Origin: Sphingobacteriia bacterium
GTDB lineage: Bacteria; Bacteroidota; Bacteroidia; Chitinophagales; Chitinophagaceae
Reading direction: 5' to 3'
Assembly (NCBI GenBank): GCA_004293505.1
Contig: RDYY01000103.1
Span: 1-5,932, forward strand
DNA length: 5,932 bases
Shown here: piece after piece, positions 1 through 5,932 of the stretch
How positions within the stretch are numbered: position 1 is the first letter of the stretch
Layout of the letters: each line of letters begins with the position of its first letter
Position numbers and translations under genes: made by a program
Notes under the pieces: generated by a model
The model's input: only the letters and a program-made list of their open reading frames with translations
Told to the model about the DNA's origin: nothing
Database searches by the model: none

Positions 1-1188
1 ACCACCACAACGCCCTACGCATCATTCTTGTACAACACTGTTGGCAATTTTCGGGTGCGCTTGATTTCTGAAGACCTGAACAGTTGCAACCTGCGGGATA
101 CTTCTTACAAATTCATTTCAGTGCGCAACAACGCCGTGACCAATTTAGACTTCAATTTTGCTGCTGTTGGCAATTGTGCCGATCGCATTTTTCAATTCAC
201 CAATCTTTCTGTACCACCACCAGGCGGCAGTTTTGGCCCTGCTTCATTTATTTGGGATTTTGGAGATGGCAGCAAACCAGATACGGTCGGTTTTGCTCCC
301 TTCAACCATACCTTTCCTGCCGAAGGAACCTATAGGGTCAGGATGACATTGGTAGACCCCCAGTTTTGCAACGAAAACGATTTTGTAGAAAAAAACATTC
401 GCATTGCTTTGGCCTTGCAACCTGCATTCTTGAGTGATACGGCTTGTTTGGGTTCTCCCACCCAATTTACTTATACCGGTAAAGGTGGGGCAACATACAG
501 TTGGGATTTTGGGGATGGCTCGCCCCTCAGCACAGCTGAGAATCCAGAGCACACGTATACAACCGCAGGAAATTTTACGGTTACCCTGACCGTAACCGAT
601 CCCAATGTGTGTGACCCCATCAAAACAAGAACCATTGCTGGATTGGTTTTGGTCAGCCCCATTCCTATATCGGCCCTGGACTATACCCCCAAGAACTCGG
701 CCCCCAATTCCTTGTATACCTTCACCAATTTGTCCACAGGGGCCACCAACTACCAATGGGATTTTGGGGATGGTTCGCGATTGAACACCCTCCGACGTGA
801 TACATTGGTACAACATACTTATCCCGCAACAGGCACTTACGAAGCTTGTTTGTTTGCCATCAATGGGGCAGGTTGTATTGCCAAAACTTGCGTCAACATT
901 GATGCGGTGGTCAACCCTTTGTTTGATGTGCCCAACGCGTTCACACCCAATGGCGATGGGGTCAACGACAAAATTTTCGTCAGGGGCTTTGGCATCGCCA
1001 AAATGTCCTGGAAAATTTACAATCGTTGGGGTCAATTGGTGTTTTTCAGTACCGATCCTGCCCAGGGTTGGGATGGTCGCTTCCAAGGAAAAATCCAACC
1101 CCAAGAAGTATACCACTATACCGTTGAAATTGAATTCTCTGACAAGGTCAAACAAGTTCGCAAGGGCGACATAACTTTGTTGCGATGA
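1..1188 (+). CDS. PKD-repeat secreted/surface protein with type B T9SS sorting domain (3' part, 5' end outside window)
   Basis: The frame is open from base 1, so this is the C-terminal 395 residues of a longer protein; the in-frame TTG at 28 is not a believable start. It opens with the tail of one PKD-type repeat (about 1-40). Three full PKD domains follow (about 46-130, 137-215 and 217-304), each carrying the hallmark WDFGDG (85-90, 168-173, 253-258) and an HTF/HTY...GTY/GNF strand. Residues about 305-395 form a gliding-motility-associated C-terminal domain (CHU_C/TIGR04131 type), with VPNAFTPNGDGVND at 310-323, YNRWG at 340-344 and a GWDGR segment. In this family the domain is a type B signal that sends proteins across the outer membrane by the type IX system. 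The PKD folds suggest an adhesin or extracellular binding protein. No catalytic domain is visible, but one could lie upstream. The stop overlaps the next gene by ATGA. The ligand is unknown. Confidence 0.93.
   Translation, partial: TTTTPYASFLYNTVGNFRVRLISEDLNSCNLRDTSYKFISVRNNAVTNLDFNFAAVGNCADRIFQFTNLSVPPPGGSFGPASFIWDFGDGSKPDTVGFAPFNHTFPAEGTYRVRMTLVDPQFCNENDFVEKNIRIALALQPAFLSDTACLGSPTQFTYTGKGGATYSWDFGDGSPLSTAENPEHTYTTAGNFTVTLTVTDPNVCDPIKTRTIAGLVLVSPIPISALDYTPKNSAPNSLYTFTNLSTGATNYQWDFGDGSRLNTLRRDTLVQHTYPATGTYEACLFAINGAGCIAKTCVNIDAVVNPLFDVPNAFTPNGDGVNDKIFVRGFGIAKMSWKIYNRWGQLVFFSTDPAQGWDGRFQGKIQPQEVYHYTVEIEFSDKVKQVRKGDITLLR
253..773 (+). repeat. Dispersed DNA repeat encoding the PKD WDFGDG motif (three copies)
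   Basis: The 17-base string tgggattttggggatgg occurs exactly at 502-518 and 757-773. It occurs with one mismatch (a at 264) at 253-269. The copies mark equivalent strands of consecutive PKD domains, about 250 bases apart. The surrounding repeat units have diverged strongly, so only the motif is conserved at DNA level. This is a protein-domain repeat, not a mobile or tandem DNA element. Confidence 0.85.
904..1185 (+). other. Type B T9SS C-terminal sorting domain (gliding-motility-associated CTD)
   Basis: This is the region of the upstream gene encoding its last ~94 residues. It starts just before the proline/asparagine-rich block FTPNGDGVND, which is characteristic of TIGR04131/CHU_C domains, and continues through YNRWG and the terminal beta strands. 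By family knowledge such domains are recognised by the T9SS translocon and need a PorP/SprF-like protein. A gene of that family begins at the stop codon. Confidence 0.88.
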
Positions 1189-2252
1189 GGAAACCAGGAA
1201 CATACAATCAAGGGCGCACCTTCATTTCCTTTGGGGTCCAAAGGGCTGGGTTGTTCTTGGTGTTTTGTTGGATGGCAAGTGTTCGCTTGTCTGCCCAAGA
1301 CCTTAGTTTTTCACAATATTTTCATGCGCCTTTGTTGGTCAATCCCGCCAACACTGGATTCATTCCTGATCACGATTACAGAATAGGTGGCAATTACCGC
1401 AACCAATGGGCTTCAGTGGGCACCCCTTATCGCACCATGGGGGCTTGGGCCGATACCAAATTATTTGGGGACCGATTTGAAACAGGATGGATGGGCATTG
1501 GAGGATCTTTGTTGCGAGATGAAGCCGGCAGCGGTACCCTAGTGGGCAACACGGCCATGCTTTCTTTGGCTTACCACCAAATGGTGGGCTATAAAAGCTT
1601 GGTCAGTGCGGGCTTTGGAGCAGGGTTTACCAACAAAAGAATCGACATCAGCCGATTGAATTTTGACAACCAATGGAACGGTAAATTTTTTGATGTAGGC
1701 ATACCCAACAACGAGCCCTTTAATTTTAGCAGTGTATATTATTTTGATTTGCAAGCGGGTTTAAATTATGCTTGGTTTGCTTCGGACAGGGCTTATTTCA
1801 ACATGGGCATTAGTGTGCAACACTTGAACCGACCCCGAGAAAGTTTTTTTGCCAACAATGCTTCAGACTACCGCATTGATCCTCGGTTTAACCTTTTTCT
1901 AAATGCTTCATTCAAACTCCAAGACCTCTGGATCATCAATCCCAATGTTTACATCAGTAAAAAAGGAACGGCTACAGAAACCGTATTGGGCATGGTTGGC
2001 CAACGTGACCTAACAGGAGATGGGTCCAATCAACTCATTGCGGGTTTGTATTTGCGCAATGGGGATGCCGTGATTCCTGTATTGGGCTACGAAATCAATA
2101 CCATTCGTTTTACCATCAACTACGATGCCACCATTTCTTCTTTGCGCAACCTGAATGGTACCCGCGGCGCGTATGAAATATCAGTGATCAAACAAGGTGT
2201 TTTTCCCACTGCCAGTGGCCGCTCGATCAAATGCCCTACCGTTCGCTTTTAA
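1185..2252 (+). CDS. PorP/SprF family type IX secretion system outer-membrane protein
   Basis: 355 residues, a normal length for the family. The N-terminus has basic residues (R2, K3, R11, R20), a hydrophobic stretch (about 21-33) and a likely signal peptidase I site near A37/Q38 (LSAQ). The mature protein starts with the family signature: DLSFSQYFHAPLLVNPANTG, then a YRNQWASVGTPYRT block around 71-84. The rest is an alternation of aromatic and glycine-rich strands, as expected for an outer-membrane beta-barrel, ending in F. By family knowledge these proteins bind T9SS components and support secretion of type B CTD cargo, as SprF does for SprB. The ATG shares ATGA with the stop of the PKD/CTD gene, so the two are probably translationally coupled and this is the likely partner of that cargo. 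The ATG at 1185 is chosen because it gives a complete signal peptide. I give no symbol because porP and sprF paralogues cannot be told apart here. Confidence 0.92.
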   Translation: MRKPGTYNQGRTFISFGVQRAGLFLVFCWMASVRLSAQDLSFSQYFHAPLLVNPANTGFIPDHDYRIGGNYRNQWASVGTPYRTMGAWADTKLFGDRFETGWMGIGGSLLRDEAGSGTLVGNTAMLSLAYHQMVGYKSLVSAGFGAGFTNKRIDISRLNFDNQWNGKFFDVGIPNNEPFNFSSVYYFDLQAGLNYAWFASDRAYFNMGISVQHLNRPRESFFANNASDYRIDPRFNLFLNASFKLQDLWIINPNVYISKKGTATETVLGMVGQRDLTGDGSNQLIAGLYLRNGDAVIPVLGYEINTIRFTINYDATISSLRNLNGTRGAYEISVIKQGVFPTASGRSIKCPTVRF

Positions 2253-2288
2253 GGGCAAAAACCTATCTTGCAGGGCAAGACATTGCCC
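2253..2288 (+). promoter_or_regulatory. Possible alternative hairpins in the 5' leader of pepP
   Basis: This is the 36-base gap between the PorP-like gene and pepP. GGGCAA (2273-2278), loop GACA, TTGCCC (2283-2288) is a perfect 6-bp stem ending flush against the pepP ATG at 2289. A competing 5-bp stem CTTGC (2267-2271)/GCAAG (2275-2279) uses part of the same left arm. A second GGGCAA at 2253-2258 could also pair with 2283-2288. A stem against the start codon could limit initiation. No U-tract follows, so it is not an intrinsic terminator. The stems are short, and function is inference only. Confidence 0.3.
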
Positions 2289-3581
2289 ATGAAACACCTT
2301 CCCCTGGACCCATCGCTTTTTACCGACAACAGACATCGCTTCGTGCGCCAAATGGTGCCCAACAGTTTGGCCATATTTGTGAGCAATGATGAATGGCCCG
2401 CCAATGGGGATGCTTTGCACCCCTTTAAGCAAAACAGTGATTTGTATTGGTTGTCGGGCATAGAACAGGAAGACAGCCTGGTGGTTTTGTTCCCCGATTG
2501 TCCTGATCCCAAGTACCGCGAAGTATTGGTCTTGGTGCGTCCCCATCCCCTGAAAGAAAAATGGGATGGCAAAAGACTCAGGGCAGCAGAAGCCACAGCC
2601 ATATCAGGTATTTCAACCATAGTTTGGTTGGACAGCTTGGATGCACATTTACAAGCATGGATGCATTTGGCAGATGCTGTTTATTTGGACAGCAACGAGA
2701 ACGACCGCAAAGCTTCGGCCGTACGTACGCGCGAGTACCGCTTCATTGATGAAATGAAAGCGGCTTATCCTTTGCACCAATTTTTGCGCGCGGCCAAAAT
2801 TTTGAAAGAGTTGCGCAGCATCAAATCGGCCAAAGAAATCAAAGTGGTGCAGCAAGCCATTGACATCACTGACCATACTTTTCGACACCTGTTGGGTTTT
2901 ATTCGACCCGGCGTGACCGAATACGAAATTGAAGCAGAGATCTGGCACAAATTTCTTCAACAGCGTTCATCGGGACCTGCTTATGGTAGCATCTTGGCCA
3001 GCGGTGACAATGCCCGTACCCTGCACTATGTGGCCAACAATGCAGTCTGTGAAGCCGGTGATTTGATCTTGATGGATTTTGGTGCAGCTTATGGGGGATA
3101 CAATGCGGACCTCACCAGAACTGTTCCTGTCAATGGCAAATTCACCCAGCGCCAAAAGCAAGTTTACAATGCCTGTTTGCACTTGCACGATTTTGCCAAG
3201 TCTTTGCTCAAACCAGGTATCAGCATAGTGGACTATACCGAAAAAGTGGGTGAGGAAGCCAGCCAACAATTCATCAAAATTGGTCTCTTGCGCAAATCAG
3301 ATGTCAAAAACGAAGACCCAGAAAACCGGGCTTATCGCCAGTTCCTTTACCATGGTATTTCTCACCATTTGGGATTGGACGTGCATGATTTGGGTAGCCG
3401 CACGGCACCCATCAAAGCAGGCATGTTGTTTACCGTAGAACCTGGGATTTACATTGAAGAAGAAAAAATGGGTATCCGCATCGAAAACAATGTGTGGATC
3501 ACCAAAAACGGCAACCAAGATCTAATGAAGAACATTCCTATCACAGTGGCTGACATTGAAAACCTCATGAAGCAAAAATGA
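2289..3581 (+). CDS. pepP: Xaa-Pro aminopeptidase (aminopeptidase P, M24B family)
   Basis: 430 residues from ATG 2289, close to the E. coli enzyme in size. It removes an N-terminal residue that precedes proline, using a dinuclear metal site, and is probably cytoplasmic since no signal peptide is seen. The AMP_N domain is about 2-135 (SLAIFVSNDEWP, YWLSGIEQEDSLVVLFP). The pita-bread M24 domain is about 180-415. All five expected metal ligands are visible: D263 and D274 in the MDFGAAYGGYNADLTRT region, H359 in HGISHHLGLDVHD, E384 in FTVEPGIYI and E399 in GIRIEN. The supporting histidines H355 and H366 are also present. A TTG at 2268 would add seven residues, but the ATG is preferred because MKHLPLDPSLF matches the usual family N-terminus. 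The stop overlaps the pssA start by ATGA, so this looks like the first gene of a four-gene operon. An N-terminal hairpin may tune its translation. Confidence 0.95.
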   Translation: MKHLPLDPSLFTDNRHRFVRQMVPNSLAIFVSNDEWPANGDALHPFKQNSDLYWLSGIEQEDSLVVLFPDCPDPKYREVLVLVRPHPLKEKWDGKRLRAAEATAISGISTIVWLDSLDAHLQAWMHLADAVYLDSNENDRKASAVRTREYRFIDEMKAAYPLHQFLRAAKILKELRSIKSAKEIKVVQQAIDITDHTFRHLLGFIRPGVTEYEIEAEIWHKFLQQRSSGPAYGSILASGDNARTLHYVANNAVCEAGDLILMDFGAAYGGYNADLTRTVPVNGKFTQRQKQVYNACLHLHDFAKSLLKPGISIVDYTEKVGEEASQQFIKIGLLRKSDVKNEDPENRAYRQFLYHGISHHLGLDVHDLGSRTAPIKAGMLFTVEPGIYIEEEKMGIRIENNVWITKNGNQDLMKNIPITVADIENLMKQK

Positions 3582-4342
3582 CCAAGCACATTCCCAATTT
3601 GTTTACCCTGTTGAATCTTTTTTTGGGTTGTTTGGCCTTGGTATGGGTCTTGCAACCTGGGCTCACTTATGCCAATGATGAGACAGGCATGGCCTTGGTG
3701 GTATTGCCCGAAAAAACCATGGCAGCTGCCTGGTTGGTTTTTGGGGCTGCAGTGGTTGATTTTTTGGACGGCTTTTTGGCCAGGCTTTTAAAACAAGACT
3801 CGGCCATGGGCAAGGAATTGGATTCTCTTTCTGACGTGGTCAGTTTTGGGGTGGTGCCCGGCATGGTGGTTTGGCAATTTTTGCGCTTGGCTTGGGCCGA
3901 CAGTGAGCATGGTTTGGACCTTTCCATGGGATGGCTCTTGCCTGCCTTGCTCTTGCCCTTGGCCGGTGCCTGGCGCTTGGCCCGCTTCAATACCGACCCC
4001 ATTCAACGCAAAGGATTCAGTGGACTGCCCATTCCGGCTGCTGGCTGTGTGGTGGTATCCCTGCCCTTGGTGTACGGGACAACGGATTGGCCATTTGTGA
4101 TTCAACTCATGGGCAGTCCTTGGTTTTGGTATGGGTTGGTGTTGTTGGTGTCGGCTTTGATGGTGAGCACTTTGCCCATGTTGGGACTGAAGTTAGAAAA
4201 ATGGGCTTGGAAGCCCCTTTTGCCCTTTGTTGTTTTAATGGCGATTTCTGTGGGGACTGCTTTGTTTTTTGGGTGGTTGGCCATTCCGGTAGGGTTTTTT
4301 GCTTACGTCCTTTTATCTTTGGCCTTCAAAACACCAGCATGA
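3578..4342 (+). CDS. pssA: CDP-diacylglycerol--serine O-phosphatidyltransferase (phosphatidylserine synthase)
   Basis: 254 residues. This is an inner-membrane enzyme of the CDP-alcohol phosphatidyltransferase superfamily. It makes phosphatidylserine from CDP-diacylglycerol and serine, the precursor of phosphatidylethanolamine. The superfamily motif D-x2-D-G-x2-A-R-x8-G-x3-D-x3-D is complete: D61, D64, G65, A68, R69, G78, D82, D86. The PssA-type N-terminus NLFTLLNLFLGCLA (7-20) and the later segment LARFNTD...GFSGLPIPAAG (134-156) favour serine over glycerol or inositol as substrate. Hydrophobic segments lie at about 7-25, 47-60, 117-132, 151-166, 180-200, 212-232 and 234-250. The loop between the first two (about 26-46) seems longer than in many relatives. 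The gene is the integral-membrane (Bacillus-like) type, not the E. coli peripheral type. It overlaps pepP and purS by ATGA at both ends. Confidence 0.94.
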   Translation: MTKHIPNLFTLLNLFLGCLALVWVLQPGLTYANDETGMALVVLPEKTMAAAWLVFGAAVVDFLDGFLARLLKQDSAMGKELDSLSDVVSFGVVPGMVVWQFLRLAWADSEHGLDLSMGWLLPALLLPLAGAWRLARFNTDPIQRKGFSGLPIPAAGCVVVSLPLVYGTTDWPFVIQLMGSPWFWYGLVLLVSALMVSTLPMLGLKLEKWAWKPLLPFVVLMAISVGTALFFGWLAIPVGFFAYVLLSLAFKTPA

Positions 4343-4587
4343 GATACCAGGTAGAAATAAAAGTAATGCCCTTGAAAGACCTCTTGGATCCCCAAGGCAA
4401 AGCCGTTTTGGGTGGATTGAATAACCTGGGCTTGAACGCTGTGGCAGATGTTCGCGTGGGCAAGCAAATCTTTTTACAAGTGGATGCCAATTCTCCAGAA
4501 GAAGCCACGGCTGTAGCCACGGCTGCCAGCCAAAAATTATTGGCCAACCCTGTCATGGAGTATTTTGAGGTATCCGTACACGCTTAA
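4339..4587 (+). CDS. purS: Phosphoribosylformylglycinamidine synthase subunit PurS
   Basis: 82 residues, the normal PurS length. PurS is the small subunit that bridges PurL and the glutaminase PurQ in the multi-subunit FGAM synthetase (purine synthesis step 4, FGAR to FGAM). Family landmarks run in order: MRYQVEIKVMPLKDLLDPQGKA with DPQGKA at 17-22, a GL.NLGLNAVADVRVGK segment (about 26-42), a PEEA helix (53-56) and LLANPVMEYFEV (67-78). ATG 4339 overlaps the pssA stop as ATGA. The same frame stays open for 136 codons upstream inside pssA, but that part is unlike PurS, so the ATG is the start. No purQ or purL lies in the window. Its presence implies the three-subunit enzyme rather than a single large PurL, if the complex is used here. 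Confidence 0.95.
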   Translation: MRYQVEIKVMPLKDLLDPQGKAVLGGLNNLGLNAVADVRVGKQIFLQVDANSPEEATAVATAASQKLLANPVMEYFEVSVHA

Positions 4588-4589
4588 CC

Positions 4590-5258
4590 GTGCTTTACCT
4601 TGTTCCCACGCCCCTTGGTAATTTAAAAGACATGACTTTGCGTGCCATTGAGGTATTGCAATTGGTGGACTTGATCTTGTGTGAAGACACGCGGACCTCT
4701 GGAAAATTGTTGCAACATTTTGGCATCCAAAAACCACTGACTGCTTTTCACCAACACAACGAACACCGGGTGCTAGCCCATTTGGTGGATCAATTGCAAG
4801 CGGGTAAATCCATGGCTTTGGTTACCGATGCCGGTACACCGGGTATTTCCGATCCAGGTTTTTTATTGGTGCGGGCTTGTTTGCAAGCCGGGGTGACCGT
4901 TTCCACTTTACCCGGTCCCACCGCCTTTGTGCCCGCTTTGGTCAACAGCGGTTTACCTGCGCACCGTTTTGTTTTTGAGGGATTCCTGCCACTGAAAAAA
5001 GGCAGACAAACCCTGCTAAAAAAATTGGCCCAAGAAGATCGCACCATGATTTTTTATGAAAGCCCCATGCGTTTGGTGAAAACCTTGGAAGAGATGGCCC
5101 AATATTTTGGAGCAGAAAGGGGAGGGGCAGTCAGCCGGGAATTGTCCAAAATGTTTGAAGAAAACGTGCAGGGCAGTTTGGTTTTTTTGGCCGAACATTT
5201 CAAGGCCAAGCCGGTAAAAGGTGAAATTGTTTTGGTGGTAGCCGGCAAAGCAGATTGA
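4590..5258 (+). CDS. rsmI: 16S rRNA (cytidine(1402)-2'-O)-methyltransferase
   Basis: 222 residues. It methylates the ribose 2'-OH of C1402 in the 16S rRNA P-site region using S-adenosylmethionine, and belongs to the tetrapyrrole-methylase fold. Motifs in order: YLVPTPLGNLKDMTLRA (3-19), CEDTRTSGKLL (31-41), ALVTDAGTPGISDPG (76-90, the SAM-binding glycine loop), TLPGPTAFVPALVNSGLP (106-123), FEGFLP (129-134), IFYESPMRL (154-162) and AVSRELSKMFEE (180-191). The start is GTG at 4590; no ATG could serve without losing the invariant YLVPTPLGNL, since the first in-frame ATG follows it. It lies 2 bases after the purS stop. It lacks the ~60-residue C-terminal extension of the E. coli protein (286 residues), a short form I recall as usual in Bacteroidota. 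It appears to be the last gene of the operon; no clear terminator follows. Confidence 0.95.
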   Translation: MLYLVPTPLGNLKDMTLRAIEVLQLVDLILCEDTRTSGKLLQHFGIQKPLTAFHQHNEHRVLAHLVDQLQAGKSMALVTDAGTPGISDPGFLLVRACLQAGVTVSTLPGPTAFVPALVNSGLPAHRFVFEGFLPLKKGRQTLLKKLAQEDRTMIFYESPMRLVKTLEEMAQYFGAERGGAVSRELSKMFEENVQGSLVFLAEHFKAKPVKGEIVLVVAGKAD

Positions 5259-5321
5259 ACCAAATTTTCTGTGCCTTTACCCAATCACTTGGAATATATT
5301 TGAACCTGAAACCTGCTTCCC
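5259..5321 (+). promoter_or_regulatory. Intergenic gap with probable Bacteroidota -7 promoter element for the M1 peptidase gene
   Basis: This 63-base gap is the longest in the window. TATATTTG at 5295-5302 matches the Bacteroidota sigma-ABfr -7 consensus TAnnTTTG exactly and lies 19 bases before the ATG at 5322, predicting a very short leader. A clean -33 TTG at the usual ~19-base spacing is not seen; the closest is the TTTAC at 5276-5280, so strength is uncertain. No strong hairpin plus U-run is found for ending the upstream operon, so some read-through from rsmI is possible. Confidence 0.5.
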
Positions 5322-5932
5322 ATGAGAAAATACACGAAGGGCTATTTTGCCTGTTCTCTTATTCTTTGTTTAATTGCTTTTTTGGGTTTGGCTACCCCAG
5401 GACAAGCCCAGCCTGATCGTTGGCAGCAAAAAATCAAGTACAATATTCAAGTACAATTGGATGTCAATACACATCGCTTAAAAGGGACGGAGAAAATTGA
5501 TTATTTCAACCAGTCACCCGATACCTTACACCGTGTTTTTTTTCACTTGTATTGGAATGCTTTTCAGCCGGGCAGCAGCATGGATGTGCGCAGCCGGGAA
5601 TTGGGCAAGACCCGTTTGGCTGACCCCAATCCCCGCCGACAAAGCGATGGATTGGACTGGGATCCCCGCGTCAAAGACCGCATCAGCAAATTATCTCCAA
5701 CAGAAATAGGCATTCAGCAAGTGAATGCCATTCGCATCGGCGGACAAGTTCAAAAATTAGTCCCCCATGAAACCATTTTGGAAGTGGTACTGACCAAACC
5801 CATTTTGCCCCGCAGCAAAGTAACCATGGACCTGGATTTTGAAGCCCAAGTGCCTTTGCAAGTGCGCCGCAGTGGGCGCGACAATGCTGAAGGCATTCGA
5901 TTCAGCATGAGCCAATGGTACCCTAAAATGGT
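5322..5932 (+). CDS. Exported M1-family metallopeptidase (N-terminal part, 3' end outside window)
   Basis: 203 codons plus two bases are present. The N-terminus has a classical signal peptide: basic R2/K3/K6, hydrophobic core about 8-24, and likely cleavage at GQA/QPD (A29/Q30). Neither C11 nor C16 sits in a good lipobox, so it is probably periplasmic or secreted rather than a lipoprotein. What follows is the beta-sandwich N-terminal domain of Bacteroidota M1 (gluzincin) aminopeptidase-like proteins: KYNIQVQLDVNTHRLKG (39-55), FHLYWNAFQPGSSMDVRSR (74-92), RISKLSPTEIG (120-130), QVPLQVRRSGRDN (176-188) and SMSQWYPKM (195-203). The catalytic HExxH-x18-E lies downstream and cannot be checked. 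A segment around 94-115 looks longer than I recall for close relatives. The ATG is chosen because it begins the signal peptide. It probably has its own promoter. Confidence 0.88.
   Translation, partial: MRKYTKGYFACSLILCLIAFLGLATPGQAQPDRWQQKIKYNIQVQLDVNTHRLKGTEKIDYFNQSPDTLHRVFFHLYWNAFQPGSSMDVRSRELGKTRLADPNPRRQSDGLDWDPRVKDRISKLSPTEIGIQQVNAIRIGGQVQKLVPHETILEVVLTKPILPRSKVTMDLDFEAQVPLQVRRSGRDNAEGIRFSMSQWYPKM

Noticed and set aside
244..1203. Long minus-strand open frame (about 319 codons) opposite the PKD/CTD gene
   Set aside because: It lies wholly antisense to a gene with clear PKD and CTD domains. The predicted protein resembles no family I know, and it is explained by codon bias of the sense strand.
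2206..2218. Perfect inverted repeat CCACTG-C-CAGTGG near the 3' end of the PorP-like gene
   Set aside because: The one-base centre cannot form a hairpin loop without losing pairs, no U-run follows, and it encodes ordinary PTASG residues. Probably chance.
2268..2288. TTG start adding seven residues to PepP
   Set aside because: The ATG at 2289 gives the usual family N-terminus, and a TTG start has no supporting ribosome-binding signal.
2720..2729. 10-base palindrome CGTACGTACG inside pepP
   Set aside because: It encodes normal residues of the linker region (VRT), has no second copy in the window, and nothing suggests an operator inside the gene.
3931..4338. 136-codon open extension upstream of purS in the purS frame, inside pssA
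   Set aside because: The extension is rich in Cys, Trp and Gly and unlike PurS. PurS is complete from ATG 4339 and pssA is well supported across this stretch, so a PurS fusion is not credible.
5231..5275. Possible rsmI terminator: TTTGGT (5231-5236) pairing with ACCAAA (5259-5264), followed by a T-rich stretch
   Set aside because: The stem is only 6 AT-rich pairs with a 22-base loop and no continuous U-run, and it is too weak to call a terminator.

Overview
The window reads as a housekeeping stretch of a Bacteroidota (Bacteroidetes) chromosome. The evidence is a type IX secretion (T9SS) cargo with a gliding-motility-associated C-terminal domain, a PorP/SprF-family partner, exact matches to the Bacteroidota -7 promoter element TAnnTTTG, and few visible Shine-Dalgarno sequences. 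The proteins look most like those of the Chitinophagales/Saprospirales side of the phylum, but that placement is an impression and cannot be settled from this sequence. All genes are on the + strand and coding density is very high. The longest non-coding gap is 63 bases. I see no rRNA, tRNA, CRISPR, insertion sequence or phage gene.

Region 1 (1-2252) is a secretion pair. The 3' part of a multi-PKD surface or secreted protein ends in a type B T9SS sorting domain. Its stop overlaps (ATGA) the start of a PorP/SprF-like outer-membrane protein. This is the familiar substrate plus dedicated SprF-like partner arrangement.

Region 2 (2289-5258) is a compact, probably co-transcribed block of four enzymes: Xaa-Pro aminopeptidase (pepP), phosphatidylserine synthase (pssA), the small FGAM synthetase subunit PurS, and the 16S rRNA C1402 ribose methyltransferase RsmI. 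pepP/pssA and pssA/purS each overlap by an ATGA, and purS and rsmI are 2 bases apart. The four act in peptide turnover, phospholipid synthesis, purine synthesis and ribosome modification, so they share expression rather than one pathway. The 36-base gap before pepP holds alternative small hairpins that abut the start codon.

Region 3 (5259-5932) is a 63-base intergenic gap with a good -7 promoter element, followed by the first 203 codons of an exported M1-family metallopeptidase that runs off the window.

I found no convincing previously undescribed system. The points most worth a second look are the coupled T9SS cargo/PorP pair, the hairpins at the pepP start, the placement of TAnnTTTG elements directly before start codons, and purS sitting without purQ or purL inside a phospholipid/rRNA-modification operon.
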